Shown piece by piece: positions 14,218 to 17,493 of a stretch of DNA of 17,493 bases (position 1 is the first letter of the stretch; every line of letters begins with the position of its first letter). The DNA comes from JAKACU01 sp021821185. Lineage in GTDB: Bacteria > Bacillota > Bacilli > Alicyclobacillales > SLC66. Location of the stretch: the NCBI GenBank assembly GCA_027343965.1, contig DAHWJX010000148.1, positions 1 to 17,493 of the forward strand. Reading direction: 5' to 3'. The notes under the pieces were generated by a model, which saw nothing but the letters and a program-made list of their open reading frames with translations, was not told where the DNA came from and made no database searches. The position numbers were made by a program, and so were the translations under genes.

Positions 14218-15168
14218 CTAAGTAAAGGACACTGCACGCGCATGTTCAACATCTCGTGTCAGTTGCTGGCGCAACATGTCTAAAGAAGCAAATGTCTGTT
14301 CTTCTCGAAGAAATTCAAGAAATTCAACACACAGCGTTTGCTCATACAAATTCGCATCGACAAGATCCGGAAAATGAACTTCAAGACTCAATGTATTGGC
14401 GTTCGTAACTGTCGGACGTCGACCAATATTCATGACACCGAGAACTTTCTTTTCATCGATAACACTTGTCACGACATAAACGCCCTCGCACGGCAAAACA
14501 TAAGGTTCTGTTACAGCCAAATTCGCTGTAGGAAAACCAATCGTACGACCCATGTGTTGTCCGTGAACAACCGTGGCGCACAGTTTATAGGGGCGATTCA
14601 ACAGTCGGCGCGCCCCTTGAACATCGCCGTGTAAAAGATACTGCCGGACCCGTGAACTGCTGACCGGTTCGTCTTCATCCTGCACTTTGCTGACGACTTG
14701 TACATCGATGCCGAGCGATTCACCGATCGCCTTCACATCATCGACGTCGTATGCGCCATTTTTTCCAAAATGAAAATCATTGCCGACAATCAATACTTTG
14801 GCCCCCAAAGCAACCAAGTAACCTTCTATAAACTCTCTTGCCGTTTGCGAACGAAACGATTCGTCAAACATCGCCACATAAGTTTCTTCGATACCATAAT
14901 CTTTAGCCACTTGAGCACGTTCTTTAGGCGGTGTCAGCCAAGACTGATAGCGCGCATCACCTGTCAAGACAAACCGAGGATGTGGGTCAAAGCAAAACAG
15001 GCACGGTACCGTGTTGGTTAGCCTGGCTTGGTTTACAGTCAATAAAATAATAGCCTGGTGCCCAAGGTGGAGACCATCAAATTTGCCGATGGCAAATGTG
15101 CGTCGCATACCGCTTTGATCGGACTCGGGACGCTTAGGCAAGCTAACATATTGCCTTGCCTCAATCAC
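14218..15168 (-). CDS. ribF: Bifunctional riboflavin kinase/FAD synthetase
   Basis: A 316-residue two-domain enzyme. The N-terminal FMN adenylyltransferase has GKFDGLHLGH (28-37), FDPHPR (60-65), VGNDFHFG (128-135) and SSSRVRQ (170-176). The C-terminal flavokinase has GFPTAN (211-216), GVYVV and GVMNIGRRPT. It converts riboflavin to FMN and then FAD in the cytoplasm; in B. subtilis the homologue is called ribC. The start is GTG at 15168, overlapping the truB TGA (GTGA). The ribosome site GGAGGG is formed by the final truB codons, so the two are translationally coupled. Confidence 0.97.
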   Translation of the reverse strand: MIEARQYVSLPKRPESDQSGMRRTFAIGKFDGLHLGHQAIILLTVNQARLTNTVPCLFCFDPHPRFVLTGDARYQSWLTPPKERAQVAKDYGIEETYVAMFDESFRSQTAREFIEGYLVALGAKVLIVGNDFHFGKNGAYDVDDVKAIGESLGIDVQVVSKVQDEDEPVSSSRVRQYLLHGDVQGARRLLNRPYKLCATVVHGQHMGRTIGFPTANLAVTEPYVLPCEGVYVVTSVIDEKKVLGVMNIGRRPTVTNANTLSLEVHFPDLVDANLYEQTLCVEFLEFLREEQTFASLDMLRQQLTRDVEHARAVSFT

Positions 15169-16100
15169 GGCGATCCCTCCGCATTCATAAAAACCTTAAC
15201 AGCATGCAGCGTAATCCAAGATTCGCTCACATCTTGCACCACATAAATAGCTCCCAAAAAACCATACCTATTATGTATTCGAATTAGGGTTCCAGGATCA
15301 GCCCGCATGGAATCAATCCCGCACTGCAACGCGGCGCCATGAGCCACTTGTTGAAACTGTTCGTCAGTAACCATCATGTGCGCCATGGTCGGCACGGCAC
15401 ATTCCGGAGACAGTAAAACTTGCGCTTTGCGTTCCTCAATAAACGCAAGACTATGCGCATCAGCTAAAGTAAAAGGACCGGTTTTTGTACGAACAAGATT
15501 TTTCATATGTGCTGGAACATGCAGTTTGGAACCGAGGTCATGACACAATGTACGAATATACGTTCCTTTCGAGCAAGATACTGAAAATCGCACGAAAGGT
15601 TCATCTGCACTCAAGTCAACCTCGTGCACCAAAATGTGATCGATGGTGACCATCCGGGGTGACAAATTTACATCTTGCCCTTGTCTTGCTAACTCATAGG
15701 CACGTACGCCATGAACATGAATCGCTGAATAAGCCGGAGGAGTCTGCCAATATTCACCCACAAAACTTTTAAGAGCATCAACTACAGCCTCTCGACGTAA
15801 TGTATGGACATCGCCCGTTGCTGTTGTCACACCCGTCGCATCCTGCGTATCTGTAGCTCGTCCAAACACTGCACAAGCATCGTACTGTTTACTTTCATTA
15901 GAAAGGTATTCCGCAAGACGAGTTGCCCGTCCTAAAAAGATAGGTAAAACACCCCTTACCGCGGGATCAAGAATCCCGCTATGTCCCGCCTTTTTATAAC
16001 CCAATAGACGTTTCACGCGCGTGACGGCTTGTTGAGATGTCATACCTTGCGGTTTGTCCAAGATAACAATGGCAGCTGTCTCTAATCCGGTATATACCAT
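15165..16100 (-). CDS. truB: tRNA pseudouridine(55) synthase TruB
   Basis: A 311-residue TruB. After the LDKPQGMTS entry motif comes GHSGILDPAVRGVLP with the catalytic Asp45, then QTPPAYSAIHVHGVRAYE and SCSKGTYIRTL. It makes pseudouridine 55 in the T-loop of tRNAs. The C-terminal part resembles the usual PUA-like extension. An ORF runs upstream to a GTG at 16130 inside nrnA, but the ATG at 16100 gives the normal N-terminus and lies 1 nt after the nrnA stop. Its ribosome site is weak (AAAGAG, long spacer), so re-initiation after nrnA is likely. Confidence 0.96.
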   Translation of the reverse strand: MVYTGLETAAIVILDKPQGMTSQQAVTRVKRLLGYKKAGHSGILDPAVRGVLPIFLGRATRLAEYLSNESKQYDACAVFGRATDTQDATGVTTATGDVHTLRREAVVDALKSFVGEYWQTPPAYSAIHVHGVRAYELARQGQDVNLSPRMVTIDHILVHEVDLSADEPFVRFSVSCSKGTYIRTLCHDLGSKLHVPAHMKNLVRTKTGPFTLADAHSLAFIEERKAQVLLSPECAVPTMAHMMVTDEQFQQVAHGAALQCGIDSMRADPGTLIRIHNRYGFLGAIYVVQDVSESWITLHAVKVFMNAEGSP

Positions 16101-16101
16101 A

Positions 16102-17091
16102 CTAGGAAAACTCTTTAAGAACGGCCTCACGAACAGCCGAAAGCACTTGTGTTACAGAATCAGCTACGGAATCGTGTAAGGAACATCCCGCTGCCCGGAT
16201 ATGCCCTCCACCACCAAAGCGAACCGCAATTGCCGATACATCCACTCGTTCACGTGACCGCAAGGACACTTTTACCACGCCATCGGTATTTTCACGAAAT
16301 AAGACACCCACTTCAACACCAGACAGTGATCGAGTATAAGGAAGTAAAACCTCTGTATCGCCTTCATGTGCGCCAGACTTTACAAGTGTTTCATGATCGA
16401 CTACAACGTAGGCGATGAGGCCAGTATCATCTACAGTCAATGTTGCAAGACCAAGACGTACGAGTTCAGCCTGTTCCCGGGTCATCGATTCTAATACACG
16501 GTCAGCGACGAGAAACGGTTCAATCCCTCGCTTCAAAAGATCGGCTGCCACCATATGAACTTCAGGCGTTGTATTATTATAGCGAAACCCACCTGTATCA
16601 AAAACAATGCCAGTATACAAGCAATACGCCAGAGGCTTCCCCATAGGGACTCCAACCCCATGAAACATACGATAGAGCACGAGGCATGTAGCGGATGCTT
16701 CCGATTCAACTAAATTGACATGGCCGTAATGATCATTCGTTTCATGGTGATCAATGTTTATCAAGGTGTGATCTTGCGCAAACAACGAGGGTACAGTCCC
16801 CATGCGTCGTCGGTCGGCACAATCCACAGCAACGATCACCGAATACTGTTGCGTGACATCCTTTGTACGCACAAACTGTTCGATGCCAGGTAAAAAATCA
16901 TAGCGAGATGGAATTTCATCATCATTGACCAAGACACACGGCTGACGGATTCCATCCAGATAATGCTTTACGGCAAGAGCAGCCCCGATGCAGTCTCCAT
17001 CAGGGCTGATATGACACGCGATCAATACTGCATTTGTACTGCCTTCAAGAGCTTGTAAGACCGTTTGACCCGTTGCGTTAGTGATGGTCAT
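16102..17091 (-). CDS. nrnA: DHH-family oligoribonuclease NrnA
   Basis: A 329-residue DHH/DHHA1 phosphoesterase. The metal-binding motifs are SPDGDCIGAA (Asp31, Asp33), VAVDCADRRRMG (Asp90), NIDHHETND (Asp114-His115-His116) and TGIVFDTGGF. The DHHA1 substrate motif GGGGHIRAAGC is near the C-terminus. Members degrade nanoRNAs of 2-5 nt and dephosphorylate pAp. In B. subtilis nrnA lies elsewhere, but rbfA-nrnA-truB is a familiar order in other Bacillota. The start is ATG at 17091 behind GAGAGGG, inside the end of rbfA (14-nt overlap); ORF extension to 17172 lies within rbfA. Confidence 0.94.
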   Translation of the reverse strand: MTITNATGQTVLQALEGSTNAVLIACHISPDGDCIGAALAVKHYLDGIRQPCVLVNDDEIPSRYDFLPGIEQFVRTKDVTQQYSVIVAVDCADRRRMGTVPSLFAQDHTLINIDHHETNDHYGHVNLVESEASATCLVLYRMFHGVGVPMGKPLAYCLYTGIVFDTGGFRYNNTTPEVHMVAADLLKRGIEPFLVADRVLESMTREQAELVRLGLATLTVDDTGLIAYVVVDHETLVKSGAHEGDTEVLLPYTRSLSGVEVGVLFRENTDGVVKVSLRSRERVDVSAIAVRFGGGGHIRAAGCSLHDSVADSVTQVLSAVREAVLKEFS

Positions 17092-17452
17092 CAACCCTCT
17101 CTGGCGTCTGTTCAGTTCGGGCAATCTCCTGCAAAACATGACCGATTCGCTCACTATAATCAATCGATTCATCCAGTTTGAAATGCAATTCAGGAGATGT
17201 CCTCACTTTGATGCGACGTCCGACTTCGGAGCGGATAAAACCTTTAGCCCGCTCCAAAATCGACAACGTTGTAACTCTTTCGTCATGAGGTCCGAGAACC
17301 GAAACAAATACCTTAGCATGACTCAGATCATTACTCACTTCAACCGCCGTAACTGTCACAAACCCGATACGCGGGTCTTTGACCCCCGTACGAATGATAT
17401 CACTAACTTCTTTTTGCATCTGCCATCCCATGCGTTCTGCACGAAGTTTCAC
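17078..17452 (-). CDS. rbfA: Ribosome-binding factor A
   Basis: A 124-residue KH-type assembly factor with KDPRIGFVTVTAVEVSNDL, AKVFVSVLG, AKGFIRSEVGRRIKVR and SPELHFKLDESIDY, all family hallmarks. It binds the immature 30S subunit near helix 1 of 16S rRNA and helps in cold adaptation and late maturation. Two GTG starts are possible. The one at 17452 gives the normal start MKLRAERMGWQM and has AGGTGA 5 nt upstream. The one at 17461 directly abuts the stop of the upstream gene and lacks a ribosome site, so 17452 is chosen. The short C-terminal tail overlaps nrnA. Confidence 0.95.
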   Translation of the reverse strand: MKLRAERMGWQMQKEVSDIIRTGVKDPRIGFVTVTAVEVSNDLSHAKVFVSVLGPHDERVTTLSILERAKGFIRSEVGRRIKVRTSPELHFKLDESIDYSERIGHVLQEIARTEQTPERVDDHH

Positions 17453-17461
17453 AGCATTCAC

Positions 17462-17493
17462 CTACTCTGTCTTGATCGCTTCCATCTTGAAGG
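17462..17493 (-). CDS. infB: Translation initiation factor IF-2, extreme C-terminus (partial)
   Basis: Only the last ten codons are in the window, reading FKMEAIKTE-stop with TAG at 17462-17464. The pattern resembles the end of IF-2 proteins (typically ...DVIEAF.MEEI..). infB is the usual gene before rbfA or one gene further upstream. Ten codons cannot prove identity; a YlxP-type protein would be the alternative, but its usual C-terminus differs. Confidence 0.5.
   Translation of the reverse strand, partial: FKMEAIKTE

Noticed and set aside
1..17493. Mobile element, CRISPR array, tRNA, toxin-antitoxin or phage module
   Set aside because: Checked across the window; all space is taken by conserved housekeeping and sporulation genes with short gaps, and no repeats or integrase-like genes are seen.

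Overview
The window is a tightly packed chromosomal segment from an endospore-forming member of the Bacillota, most likely class Bacilli. Every supported gene lies on the minus strand, so transcription runs from position 17493 towards position 1. Dipicolinate synthase (dpaA, dpaB), a ClpP-like spore protease with its YlzJ partner, a YlxY-type deacetylase and the Bacillus-type gene order all indicate a spore former. The moderate GC content, the dut gene between mlpA and dpaA, and the rbfA-nrnA-truB order differ from Bacillus subtilis. A lineage such as Alicyclobacillaceae is possible, but I cannot fix it from sequence alone.

Right part (about 17493 to 13800) is translation and RNA housekeeping: the last codons of what looks like infB, then rbfA, nrnA, truB, ribF (FAD synthetase) and rpsO. 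The first five genes are joined by overlaps or very short gaps. rpsO has its own promoter-like sequence and a structured leader of about 110 nt, and is followed by a hairpin terminator.

Middle part (13720 to 8464): pnp with a clear intrinsic terminator, then the YlxY-type membrane-anchored deacetylase, the M16 peptidase mlpA and dut. mlpA has a good sigma-A-like promoter just after ylxY, and dut overlaps the end of mlpA.

Left-centre part (8463 to 3756) is a metabolic unit: dpaA-dpaB-asd-dapG-dapA. Aspartokinase, aspartate-semialdehyde dehydrogenase and dihydrodipicolinate synthase carry aspartate to the branch-point intermediate. DpaA and DpaB turn it into spore dipicolinate, while other enzymes outside the window use it for lysine and meso-diaminopimelate. 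Upstream of dpaA there are both a sigma-K-like and a sigma-A-like promoter candidate, tied together by a 10-bp inverted repeat. This fits dual use in growth and sporulation.

Left part (3755 to 1): ribonuclease J behind its own promoter and a long inverted repeat; tepA (ymfB)-ylzJ, a spore-outgrowth protease pair with a forespore-like promoter candidate; an intrinsic terminator; and the first 281 codons of an FtsK/SpoIIIE DNA translocase cut by the window edge.

No intergenic stretch exceeds about 150 bases. I see no mobile element, CRISPR array, tRNA, rRNA or obvious horizontally acquired block, and no clearly new biological system. The points worth a second look are regulatory: inverted repeats, leaders, unusual starts, and small departures from the textbook gene order.
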